A DNA stretch of 12,690 nucleotides, taken from contig WVXJ01000133.1 of assembly GCA_011773575.1 (NCBI GenBank), positions 13,384-26,073 on the forward strand. Reading direction: 5' to 3'. Position 1 is the stretch's first letter; every line of letters starts with the position of its first letter. The notes under the pieces were generated by a model, which ran no database searches, had not been told where the DNA came from, and saw only the letters and a program-made list of their open reading frames with translations. A program made the translations under genes and the position numbers. Positions 6,528 through 12,690 of this stretch are shown piece by piece. The stretch is from Armatimonadota bacterium (GTDB lineage Bacteria; Armatimonadota; Hebobacteria; Hebobacterales; WVXJ01).

Positions 6528-7331
6528 TCAGGCATTGGCCGCAGAAACGATACTGGCGAATTTCTCCGCGTCGAGGCTCGCCCCACCCACCAGAACACCA
6601 TCGATTGCATTCTGTTCCATGATCGCCGGGGCGTTCTCCGGGGTCACGCTGCCGCCGTAGAGCAGACGCATCTTCTCGGCGGTCTCTTTGCCCAGACAAC
6701 CCTTCACGACTTCTCGCATCATGGCGATCACGCGGTCTGCCTCTGTCGGGTCACATACCTGGCCTGTGCCGATGGCCCACACCGGCTCATAGGCGATGAC
6801 GAGTTCATCACCGTCGGCAGCCAGACCCTGGAGTGCCTTTTGAAGCTGATCTGAAATCACCTTATCAGTGTTTCCCGCTTGCCGTTCTTCCAGGGTCTCT
6901 CCAACACAGATTATCGGTCTCAGGCCGTGTTCGAGCGCAGCCTGGGCCTTGCGGTTGACAGTGGTGTCATTATCTCCAAAGACCGTCATCAATTCCGGCG
7001 TCATGGAAGCATCCGCTGTGCCGAAACGGCCGCGTCTCTCCGAATGTCCCACAATCACATATTTGCATCCGATGTCTTTCAACATGAGCGGAGAAATCAG
7101 ACCCGTATAAGCGCCCTTCTCTTTCCAGAAGATGTCTTGCGCGCCGAGAGCAATCTTACTGCCCTGCAGCGCTTGAGCGACGGCATGGAGCGCGGTCATA
7201 GGCGGACATACGGCCGCCTCCACTCCGGAGAGTGACTGGATCCGGCCCCATAGGTCTTTCACCATCGCCGCGCCTTCGGCCGCGGTCTTGTTCATCTTCC
7301 AATTACCGGCCATCAAAGGAATTCGAGTCAT
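6528..7331 (-). CDS. tpiA: Triosephosphate isomerase
   Basis: A 267-residue glycolytic TIM-barrel enzyme interconverting dihydroxyacetone phosphate and glyceraldehyde 3-phosphate. Catalytic residues are N10 and K12 (AGNWKMN), H96 (VGHSERR) and E182 (AYEPVWAIGTG), with the phosphate-binding YGGSV and VLVGGASL near the end. After the catalytic His, residues ~104-120 (around TADASMTPELMTVFGDND) form an insertion of roughly 13 residues compared with the typical RRQYFGETDELVN pattern. ATG 7331 is chosen because GAGAGG lies 6 bases upstream. An ATG at 7346 overlaps the pgk stop as ATGA but has no ribosome site. The 11-base gap to pgk indicates one transcript. Confidence 0.97.
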   Translation of the reverse strand: MTRIPLMAGNWKMNKTAAEGAAMVKDLWGRIQSLSGVEAAVCPPMTALHAVAQALQGSKIALGAQDIFWKEKGAYTGLISPLMLKDIGCKYVIVGHSERRGRFGTADASMTPELMTVFGDNDTTVNRKAQAALEHGLRPIICVGETLEERQAGNTDKVISDQLQKALQGLAADGDELVIAYEPVWAIGTGQVCDPTEADRVIAMMREVVKGCLGKETAEKMRLLYGGSVTPENAPAIMEQNAIDGVLVGGASLDAEKFASIVSAANA

Positions 7332-7342
7332 TATTGAACCTC

Positions 7343-8524
7343 TCATTGATCTGAAAGTGCCGCCACACCGGGGAGAGTCTTTCCCTCCAGGAACTCCAGG
7401 CTTGCGCCCCCGCCGGTGGAGATGTGGCCCATCTTATCAGCCAGCCCCATCTGTTCCAGCGCGGCGGCGGAATCACCGCCTCCCACAATGGTCATCGCCT
7501 CCGAAGCGGCCAGTGCCTTGGCGACAGCGAGGGTCCCCTCTGCCAGAGGAGGTATTTCAAATACACCCATAGGCCCGTTCCAAATCACGGTCTGGGCGCG
7601 GCTTATCTGGTCCGCGAAACTCTTCGCTGTTCGAGGGCCGATATCGGCCCCCATCCAGTCTGCCGGGATTTCAGACCGGTCCACGACTTTGCGGGGAGCC
7701 TCCTCCTTCAATTCCGGGGTAACCACAACATCCTGGGGTAATTGCAGAGAAAGATCACTGCTCCTGGCGCGAGCGAGGAGTTTCTTCGCCAGCGGGATAC
7801 GCTCTGCATCCAGTAGGGATTTGCCAATCTCAAAGCCGTCCGCCGCCAGAAAGGTGTAGGCCATGCCTCCACCCAGCAGCAGCGCGTCCACCTTGCCCAG
7901 CAGGTTCTCGATAACGGGAATCTTGTCAACCACCTTGGCTCCGCCCAGGATTGCCACAAAGGGTTGTTTGGGGCGGTCGAGAGCGCCGCCCAGTACCTCC
8001 AACTCCTTGCTCAGGAGAAGACCTGCTGCGGCCGGGAGCAACTTGGTTACTCCGACAGTGGAGGCGTGCGCGCGATGAGCGGTACCGAAAGCATCATTGA
8101 CATAGAGGTCGGCAAGAGAAGCCAAGGCGCGGGAAAACCCCTCATCGTTCTTCTCTTCCTCCGCGTAGAAGCGGAGGTTTTCAAGAAGCAGCACATCACC
8201 CTCCTGCAACTTCCCAACCGCCGCCTCCGCCTCGGCTCCAATACAGTCTGGCGCAAAGGCAACCGGTTTGCCCAGCAATTCGCAGAAAGCCGCCGCTACC
8301 GGCCGCAGAGAATACTCTGGGTTGGGTTTGCCCTTGGGCCGGCCCAAGTGGGAACAGAGAATCACCTTGGCGCCCTTCTCGACGAGATATCGAATGGTCG
8401 GCAAAGAGGAGATCAGCCGCGTCTTGTCAGTTATCTTCCCCTCCACAATAGGGACATTGAAATCGACTCGCACCAGCACTCGCTTGCCGGTAGGTTCGAT
8501 GTCATGGATAGTCTTCTTTGCCAT
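7343..8524 (-). CDS. pgk: Phosphoglycerate kinase
   Basis: A 393-residue two-domain cytoplasmic kinase transferring phosphate from 1,3-bisphosphoglycerate to ADP. The length is standard. N-domain substrate-binding motifs are VLVRVDFNVP, CSHLGRPKG, LLLENLRFY and HRAHASTVG. The hinge and nucleotide domain show FVAILGGAKVVDKIPVIENL, LLLGGGMAYTFL, WNGPMGVFE, the GGGDSAAAL loop and HISTGGGASLEFLEGK. No key residue is missing. ATG 8524 has GGAAGGA upstream. It lies 98 bases after gap; that gap holds a hairpin that may tune expression relative to gap. Confidence 0.98.
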   Translation of the reverse strand: MAKKTIHDIEPTGKRVLVRVDFNVPIVEGKITDKTRLISSLPTIRYLVEKGAKVILCSHLGRPKGKPNPEYSLRPVAAAFCELLGKPVAFAPDCIGAEAEAAVGKLQEGDVLLLENLRFYAEEEKNDEGFSRALASLADLYVNDAFGTAHRAHASTVGVTKLLPAAAGLLLSKELEVLGGALDRPKQPFVAILGGAKVVDKIPVIENLLGKVDALLLGGGMAYTFLAADGFEIGKSLLDAERIPLAKKLLARARSSDLSLQLPQDVVVTPELKEEAPRKVVDRSEIPADWMGADIGPRTAKSFADQISRAQTVIWNGPMGVFEIPPLAEGTLAVAKALAASEAMTIVGGGDSAAALEQMGLADKMGHISTGGGASLEFLEGKTLPGVAALSDQ

Positions 8525-8570
8525 TCTGTTGTCCTTCCAATAAGTCTTAATCTACCAGTCTTCACAAAAT

Positions 8571-8602
8571 AATCGCGCGAACTCGAAGAAGCCCGCGCGA
8601 TT
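8571..8602 (-). terminator. Hairpin between gap and pgk, possible partial terminator
   Basis: On the minus strand a perfect 9-bp stem (AATCGCGCG with CGCGCGATT) encloses a 14-base loop and is followed by ATTTTG. It lies about 20 bases after the gap stop. Such a structure could act as a leaky terminator or an mRNA stabiliser that sets a higher level of gap than of pgk. Confidence 0.5.
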
Positions 8603-8622
8603 GTCGTCTCACTTGCCTTTAT

Positions 8623-9639
8623 TCACTTCTGGGCAGCGAGATATTTCAGCAAATCCGCAATACGGCAGGAGTATCCCCATTCGTTGTCATACCAGGCGAG
8701 CACCTTGACCATGTTGTCACCAAGCACTTTGGTCTGATCCGCATCAACTATGGCGGAAGCGCTGTTGCCTTTTATGTCAACAGACACAACCGGATCCTCA
8801 GTGTACTCCAGGATACCCTTCAATTCTCCCTGTGCCGCGCTCTGGAAGGCCTGGTTTATCTGTTTCGCGTCTGCCGCCTTCTTCAGGATAACAACCAGGT
8901 CCACCAAGGACACGGTGGGGATGGGGACACGTAGCGCAATGCCGTCCATCTTCCCTTTCAGTTGGGGCAGGGCCAGGTGGATTGCCTTGGCGGCACCGGT
9001 GGAGGTAGGGATGATATTCAGCGCGGCGGCGCGAGCGCGGCGCAGGTCTTTATGGGGAAGATCCTGCACTTTCTGGTCATTCGTATAGGCGTGAACCGTG
9101 GTCATGAAGCCCTTCTCGATGCCGAAATTCTCATCCAGGACTTTGCAGACGGGCGCCAAACAGTTGGTGGTGCAGGAGGCATTGGAGATGATGGTGTGTT
9201 TTGCCGGGTCCAGGGTCTTCTCATTCACACCCAGGACAATCGTCGGATTTTCCTCTGTCGCGCCCTTCATGGGAGCGGTGATGATTACTTTCTTCGCACC
9301 GGCCTGCAAATGGGCGGAGGCTTTCTCCGGGCTGGTGAACACGCCTGTTGATTCAATAACCACATCAATCCCCAGGTCCTTCCAGGGAAGTTGAGAGGGG
9401 TCTTTCTCGCAGATCACTTTGATCTTCTGGCCGTCCACGACTAGACCATCATCCGCGAGCGCCACGCTGCCCGGATAGGGGCCGTAATTGGAATCGTATT
9501 TGAGCAGATGAGCATTCGTTTTGGCGTCCGTGATATCATTGATTGCTACAACCTGAAACTCAGGGGTGCGATCCTTCATTGCGCGAAACGCCAGCCGACC
9601 GATGCGGCCGAATCCGTTAATGGCAACTTTGGGAGCCAT
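8623..9639 (-). CDS. gap: Glyceraldehyde-3-phosphate dehydrogenase, NAD-type
   Basis: A 338-residue glycolytic dehydrogenase, oxidising glyceraldehyde 3-phosphate to 1,3-bisphosphoglycerate. The Rossmann start KVAINGFGRIGR and an Asp in AINDITD (D35) point to NAD preference. The catalytic centre is C156 (SNASCTTNCLAP) with H183 (TTVHAYTNDQ). PTSTGAAKAI, RVPIPTVSLVDL and WYDNEWGYSCR follow in the usual order, and the length is standard. ATG 9639 follows an AGGAGGT site, the best ribosome site in this operon. It is first in the minus-strand series and has its own strong promoter. The gene is divergent from rpmH. Confidence 0.98.
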   Translation of the reverse strand: MAPKVAINGFGRIGRLAFRAMKDRTPEFQVVAINDITDAKTNAHLLKYDSNYGPYPGSVALADDGLVVDGQKIKVICEKDPSQLPWKDLGIDVVIESTGVFTSPEKASAHLQAGAKKVIITAPMKGATEENPTIVLGVNEKTLDPAKHTIISNASCTTNCLAPVCKVLDENFGIEKGFMTTVHAYTNDQKVQDLPHKDLRRARAAALNIIPTSTGAAKAIHLALPQLKGKMDGIALRVPIPTVSLVDLVVILKKAADAKQINQAFQSAAQGELKGILEYTEDPVVSVDIKGNSASAIVDADQTKVLGDNMVKVLAWYDNEWGYSCRIADLLKYLAAQK

Positions 9640-9691
9640 TCCTTACCTCCTGTCACTACGTAACTAAGCGTTTGTTTGCATCTCCGCTTGC

Positions 9692-9705
9692 GGCTAATTT
9701 TAGCC
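9692..9705. promoter_or_regulatory. Palindrome over the gap -10, possible operator
   Basis: GGCTAA-TT-TTAGCC is a perfect inverted repeat with a 2-base centre that covers the whole gap -10 hexamer (9697-9702). A repressor bound here would block gap transcription. No regulator gene is in the window. Confidence 0.35.
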
Positions 9706-9726
9706 ACACACGACAAGGAGTGTCAA
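9697..9726 (-). promoter_or_regulatory. Sigma70 promoter of gap
   Basis: Minus strand: TTGACA (9726-9721), 18-base spacer, TAAAAT (9702-9697). Transcription would start near 9690, giving a leader of about 50 bases before the gap ATG. Confidence 0.75.
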
Positions 9727-9819
9727 GTTGGCGCCTCCGCTTTTCGTCTTCGCAGGCCGCCAAAGCAAGTGATACTCGGTATTTACCTGAGTAGCATATC
9801 CAGCGCATTTCAAGGCCGC

Positions 9820-9849
9820 TTGAATCCTTTCATGCATAGATGCTATAAT
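9820..9849 (+). promoter_or_regulatory. Sigma70 promoter of rpmH
   Basis: TTGAAT (9820-9825), 18-base spacer, and a perfect extended -10, TGC followed by TATAAT (9844-9849). A start near 9856 leaves a leader of about 43 bases. The -35 elements of this promoter and the divergent gap promoter are 93 bases apart. Confidence 0.8.
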
Positions 9850-9898
9850 TCTCGCCGCATCTTTCAAAGAAGGTTCCGACCGGCGAGAAGAGGGCACA

Positions 9899-10036
9899 AT
9901 GAAGAGGACCTATCAGCCAAGAAAGCGCCATAGACATAAAGTTCACGGATTCCTTGCGCGCATGAGGACTCCCGGCGGGAGAAATGTCATCAAGCGGCGA
10001 CGGCGCAAAGGCCGCCGGCAGCTCTCTCCCGCCTGA
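9899..10036 (+). CDS. rpmH: Ribosomal protein bL34
   Basis: A 45-residue, very basic protein of the large ribosomal subunit. It begins MKRTYQPRKRHRHKVHGFLA, followed by RMRTPGGRNVIKRRRRKGRR, matching the bL34 pattern closely (MKRTYQP, HGFLARM, GGR.V, RR..KGR). The length is typical. AGAGGG lies a few bases before the ATG. It is first in the rpmH-rnpA-yidD-yidC-jag series and follows a strong promoter. rnpA starts 33 bases after its stop. Confidence 0.96.
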   Translation: MKRTYQPRKRHRHKVHGFLARMRTPGGRNVIKRRRRKGRRQLSPA

Positions 10037-10069
10037 TTTGGGTTCTGGAAGCGGCAGGAGCGCTTGCCC

Positions 10070-10447
10070 ATGCCAAGAGCCTCGTGCGACCCGAGTTGGA
10101 TTGCCATGGAGCGTTTGCGTGCAAAGGGAGAGTTTCAGGAAGTTTTCAGCACAGGCCGGCGTTTGTCAAATTCCGTGGCGACATTTATGATTCTCCCCCG
10201 CGAAGGAGAGGGAGTCTACACAGCTTTCTCTGTCGGCAAGAGGTTTGGGAGTGCGGTAAGGAGAAACCGCTTAAAGCGACGACTGCGTGAAGCGTGCCGG
10301 TTGGAATTGGCGGGAAGCACTATTGCAGGCGGTTGGAGTGTTGTCTGTATTCCGCGCGCCCGCGCCGCGGAGGCGGATTTCTCAACTCTTCGGGCGGCAC
10401 TCCGAGAATTGTTGGCCCTTGCCGGCGTGTTGGACAGGAGTAATTAG
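10070..10447 (+). CDS. rnpA: Ribonuclease P protein component
   Basis: A 125-residue basic protein that assists the RNase P RNA in 5' maturation of tRNA. The signature is KRFGSAVRRNRLKRRLREACR, preceded by RLRAKGEFQEVFSTGRRL, where the family has its N-terminal helix and the Phe/Val contacts to the leader. ATG 10070 is chosen because AGGAG (10056-10060) is 9 bases upstream. That adds about a dozen residues before the family core; ATG 10106 begins right at the core (MERLRAKGEF) but has a poor ribosome site. A TTG at 10064 is in the same frame but too close to the Shine-Dalgarno. The gene lies directly after rpmH, as in most bacteria. Confidence 0.93.
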   Translation: MPRASCDPSWIAMERLRAKGEFQEVFSTGRRLSNSVATFMILPREGEGVYTAFSVGKRFGSAVRRNRLKRRLREACRLELAGSTIAGGWSVVCIPRARAAEADFSTLRAALRELLALAGVLDRSN

Positions 10448-10486
10448 AAACTATATGGGCGCTGGATACCAGCCCTTGGATTGAAG

Positions 10487-10717
10487 ATGACCCGTTTGGT
10501 TGTTGGTTTAATCTGGATATATCGGAAGATTCTCTCTCCACTGAAGCCGCCGGTCTGTCGCTTCTACCCCTCCTGCTCCACCTATGCTGCGGAGGCCTTC
10601 AAGACCCACGGTCTGGCAAAAGGCGGCTGGCTGACCTTGCGCCGGCTGAGTCACTGTCACCCCTTCCATCCGGGAGGCTTTGACCCGGTGCCGCGGAAGA
10701 CAAAGGTTAAGGGTTGA
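10487..10717 (+). CDS. yidD: Membrane protein insertion efficiency factor YidD
   Basis: A 76-residue protein with a short hydrophobic/amphipathic N-terminal helix (LVVGLIWIYRKILSPL) and the family core CRFYPSCSTYAAEAFKTHGL, then GGWLTLRRLSHCHPFHPGG with DPVP. The three conserved cysteines are present. YidD acts at the inner face of the membrane and helps YidC-dependent insertion, which agrees with its position between rnpA and yidC. The start is ATG 10487; a TTG at 10481 is in frame. The ribosome site is weak in either case. A small imperfect hairpin (10457-10475) lies just upstream. yidC follows after 120 bases that contain repeats. Confidence 0.92.
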   Translation: MTRLVVGLIWIYRKILSPLKPPVCRFYPSCSTYAAEAFKTHGLAKGGWLTLRRLSHCHPFHPGGFDPVPRKTKVKG

Positions 10718-10718
10718 G

Positions 10719-10744
10719 CCCGCCTTCGCCGAGGCTGCGGCGGG
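10719..10744. repeat. REP-like palindromic element after yidD
   Basis: CCCGCC (10719-10724) and GGCGGG (10739-10744) enclose an inner GCC-GA-GGC, giving a nested hairpin with a 3x3 internal loop. It starts two bases after the yidD stop. It has no T-run. Its sequence resembles the CGCCTTCGCC...GGCGGG short palindromes scattered between genes in many uncultivated genomes. Confidence 0.5.
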
Positions 10745-10749
10745 TGAAA

Positions 10750-10796
10750 GTTGAGAGTGGAGAGAAGCCTTGAACTCCAGACTCTGAACTCTCAAC
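10750..10796. repeat. Inverted pair of heptad-type sequences
   Basis: GTTGAGAGT (10750-10758) is a perfect reverse complement of ACTCTCAAC (10788-10796), allowing a 9-bp stem over a 29-base loop. The left arm is the same 7-base motif as the tandem array on the right, in opposite orientation. Confidence 0.5.
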
Positions 10797-10820
10797 CCTC
10801 AACTCTGAACTATGAACTGA
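10772..10820. repeat. Seven degenerate 7-bp tandem repeats
   Basis: Units from 10772: GAACTCC, AGACTCT, GAACTCT, CAACCCT, CAACTCT, GAACTAT, GAACTGA; consensus GAACTCT. The array ends 17 bases before the yidC start codon, so it is part of the leader. Such degenerate heptamers occur in intergenic DNA of several bacterial groups, including cyanobacteria. Confidence 0.7.
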
Positions 10821-10837
10821 AAGACAGGCTTTGCTGA

Positions 10838-12073
10838 ATGAAGACAACAAGTAATATCTTACTTCTGGTTTTCGGAATATTCATCCTGGTAACACTGTCG
10901 GGCTGTTTCCAGGGCGGTCCTCCGGCGCTTTCCCACTCGGATCTGGAAGTGCTGAAGACGGAGTTGGAGAAGATAGACAGTATCTCCGGTGATGTTGATG
11001 TCAAACTGGAGAAAGAGCGACTCGATTCCGAACAGCAGAAACTGGACAAGAAGAACCCGCAAAAAGCGCTCTATCTGTTCTTGATCGCCTATTGCGCGGA
11101 GAAACTGGGCAATTACGAAGAAGCCATCCCCAGATATGAGGCCGTAGGCCGCTCACACTACAAGTCCATGGCGTTTTTCCGCATCGGTGAAGTGGCCTCA
11201 CATGTGGAGGGAATGTGGGAAGCTGACAAAAGGGCGCTCAAAGGCTATACAGGAGCCAGCGGGTATGCTCCACAGGGGAATATCCTCGTGCGTTATCCGG
11301 CGCTGGCTTCGGAACCGCTCAAAGAGTGGAAGGTCGAGGAACTTCGCGTCGCCGCCAACAGCCGCGCCGATAAGTACCAGAGGCGAGCCACCTCCTACAA
11401 GGCAATCGACGCGATCGTAACTTTCCTGGGCAAGAATCCCCGCTTCAGTTATGCACTGGCCATCTTGCTCATCGCCTTGGTTGTCAAGGTTATCACCACC
11501 CCCCTCAGCAACCGCCAAATAAAGAGTATGCGGGAGATGCAGGCCATCCAGCCTTTGCTGACCGAGATACAGCGCAAACACAAAGGGGACCGAGAAGCCT
11601 TGATGAAGGCTCAGATGAAACTCTTCAAGGAGCATAAGATAAACCCGATGGGCGGCTGTTTGCCATTGTTGGTGCAGATGCCCTTCCTTATCTGGGTCTA
11701 TCGCGCGGTGTGGGCCTATAACTGGCAGTTTGAAGGGAAATCATTCCTCTGGATTTCCAACCTCGCCGTGCATGATTACCCGTTGCTCATTCTCTATGCA
11801 GGCAGCCTCTATTTCTCTCAGAAACTTACGACACCTCCCACCGCTGACCCCCAGCAGCAGCAAACCCAGCGGATGATGGCCATCATCTTCCCATTCATGT
11901 TCTTGTTCCTGTTCAAGTTCATGCCCGCCGCCTTCATCCTTTACTGGTTCGCTCAGAATGTGCTGATGACCGGCCACCAATACTACTTGTTGAGAAAAAC
12001 CCCTCCATCGGCCGTTGCTCCAGCCGGCCCACCGGAAAAGAAGGCCACGAAGAAGGGCGGCGAGAAGAAATAG
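10838..12073 (+). CDS. yidC: Membrane protein insertase YidC with lipobox and TPR-like extracytoplasmic part
   Basis: A 411-residue YidC/Oxa1-family insertase for Sec-dependent and independent membrane proteins. It opens with a signal peptide and lipobox (VTLSGC, Cys23), so it is probably a lipoprotein, as in Bacillus SpoIIIJ. Residues ~73-135 look TPR-like (LIAYCAEKLGNYEEAIPRYE, then MAFFRIGEV) instead of the large beta-sandwich of proteobacterial YidC. The insertase core spans ~188-387: first core helix ~204-222, cytoplasmic helical hairpin ~230-268 (MREMQAIQPLLTEIQ, INPMGGCLPLLVQMP), then further helices to HQYYLLRK, and a basic tail (KKATKKGGEKK). The residue aligned with the conserved groove Arg is Lys217 (ALVVKVITTPL), keeping the positive charge. 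The ribosome site is weak. Confidence 0.95.
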   Translation: MKTTSNILLLVFGIFILVTLSGCFQGGPPALSHSDLEVLKTELEKIDSISGDVDVKLEKERLDSEQQKLDKKNPQKALYLFLIAYCAEKLGNYEEAIPRYEAVGRSHYKSMAFFRIGEVASHVEGMWEADKRALKGYTGASGYAPQGNILVRYPALASEPLKEWKVEELRVAANSRADKYQRRATSYKAIDAIVTFLGKNPRFSYALAILLIALVVKVITTPLSNRQIKSMREMQAIQPLLTEIQRKHKGDREALMKAQMKLFKEHKINPMGGCLPLLVQMPFLIWVYRAVWAYNWQFEGKSFLWISNLAVHDYPLLILYAGSLYFSQKLTTPPTADPQQQQTQRMMAIIFPFMFLFLFKFMPAAFILYWFAQNVLMTGHQYYLLRKTPPSAVAPAGPPEKKATKKGGEKK

Positions 12074-12112
12074 ACCAGAGACTCAGGCTGAATCAACGAA
12101 GAGAGCGGTGCC

Positions 12113-12690
12113 ATGCAGCAGATCGAGAAGACAGGCAGGACCGTGGAAGAGGCTCTTGCGGTAGCCCTAGAGGAACTTGGCGCGGAGCGAGATGAAGTAG
12201 ATGTGGAGGTGTTGGCCGAATCCGGCCGGGGCATTCTGGGCATCTTCGGCCAGACCGAGGCGCGGATAAAGGTCACCCGGCGGCCATCGGTGGGTGCGAA
12301 GGCGGCGGAGTTGACTGGCGAGATGTTGTCTCTCCTGAACATACAGGCGCGGGTGGATGTGCGCCGTGAAGATGCGGAGAGCGCGGAACTGGAGATCAAT
12401 GCCGGAGAGGATACGGGCCTGATAATCGGCCGCCGCGGAGAAACTTTGGGCGCACTGCAATACCTGGTGGCCCTGGTGGTGAATCGGGGCCAGCCGATAA
12501 GAAAGCGCATACTGCTGAACGCAGGCGGCTATCTGGAGAGAAGGGAACAAGCTCTGCATGCCCTCGCCAGGCGCACCGCACAGAAAGTCCGCTCCTCCGG
12601 CCGCCCCGTGACCCTGGAGGCTCTCTCTCCCCGAGAGAGGCGAATCGTCCACCTTGCTCTCGCCGATGAGCCGGGACTGACCACCTCGAG
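12113..12690 (+). CDS. jag: Jag/KhpB RNA-binding protein, 3' end cut by window
   Basis: An open frame from ATG 12113 to the window end, 192 codons without a stop. In order it has a Jag-N domain (residues ~1-57: EKTGRTVEEALAVALEELG, GRGILGIFGQ), a KH domain (~80-140) with a GRRG loop in GLIIGRRGETLGALQYLVA, and an R3H domain (~140 on: RREQALHALARRTAQKV, then LSPRERRIVHLALADEPGL). Jag partners KhpA in binding RNA in Gram-positive bacteria and affects cell elongation and division; it is regularly encoded right after yidC, here after a 39-base gap. Little or no linker separates Jag-N from KH. Probably only about 15-25 residues are missing. Confidence 0.95.
   Translation, partial: MQQIEKTGRTVEEALAVALEELGAERDEVDVEVLAESGRGILGIFGQTEARIKVTRRPSVGAKAAELTGEMLSLLNIQARVDVRREDAESAELEINAGEDTGLIIGRRGETLGALQYLVALVVNRGQPIRKRILLNAGGYLERREQALHALARRTAQKVRSSGRPVTLEALSPRERRIVHLALADEPGLTTS

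Noticed and set aside
7332..7346. tpiA start at the ATG overlapping the pgk stop
   Set aside because: It has no Shine-Dalgarno, while ATG 7331 has GAGAGG at good spacing and matches the usual family N-terminus.
8047..8572. Long open frames antisense to pgk and gap
   Set aside because: They mirror the codon pattern of the real genes and show no protein family features.
9640..9898. Replication origin
   Set aside because: No DnaA boxes (TTATCCACA-like) or AT-rich unwinding repeats are seen, and dnaA is absent.
10455..10484. Nine-codon leader peptide before yidD (MGAGYQPLD)
   Set aside because: The AGGAG upstream is about 14 bases away, too far, and nothing else marks it as translated.

Overview
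The window is a gene-dense piece of bacterial chromosome with moderately high GC, short intergenic gaps and good Shine-Dalgarno sites. It looks like ordinary housekeeping DNA: I see no mobile element, phage, CRISPR, tRNA or rRNA. A membrane-anchored G5/3D protein, a lipoprotein-type YidC and an oxidoreductase with a ferredoxin tail suggest an uncultivated, non-proteobacterial lineage. The triosephosphate isomerase carries a loop insertion that I associate from memory with Armatimonadota-like sequences; this placement is a low-confidence inference.

Layout. Left part (1-4412): a G5/3D cell-wall protein (+), an aldo/keto reductase with a two-cluster ferredoxin tail (+), a secreted protein with two NTF2-like halves (+), a bifunctional-nuclease-family protein (-), and a YjbQ-family protein (+) divergent from it. 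Middle (4415-9639, all on the minus strand): read in transcription order, gap, pgk, tpiA, moaC, a MOSC protein, mogA and an unknown 176-residue protein. A strong sigma70-type promoter precedes gap. Right part (9899-12690, plus strand): rpmH, rnpA, yidD, yidC and jag, with jag cut by the window end. A strong promoter precedes rpmH.

How the genes work together. gap, pgk and tpiA supply consecutive steps of lower glycolysis. They are followed without a visible terminator by molybdenum-cofactor genes whose reading frames overlap, so the late genes are probably translationally coupled. The rpmH-rnpA-yidD-yidC-jag block is the classical cluster that often sits near the replication origin. Here the upstream neighbour is divergent gap rather than dnaA, and I found no DnaA boxes, so an origin is not supported.

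Most unusual points: a YidC whose extracytoplasmic part is a lipobox plus a TPR-like segment, with Lys at the usual groove Arg position; a palindromic element plus seven degenerate 7-bp repeats between yidD and yidC; a hairpin at the predicted 5' end of the aldo/keto reductase mRNA; and an unknown Lys/Ala-rich protein closing the cofactor operon. I did not find a clearly new multi-gene system.
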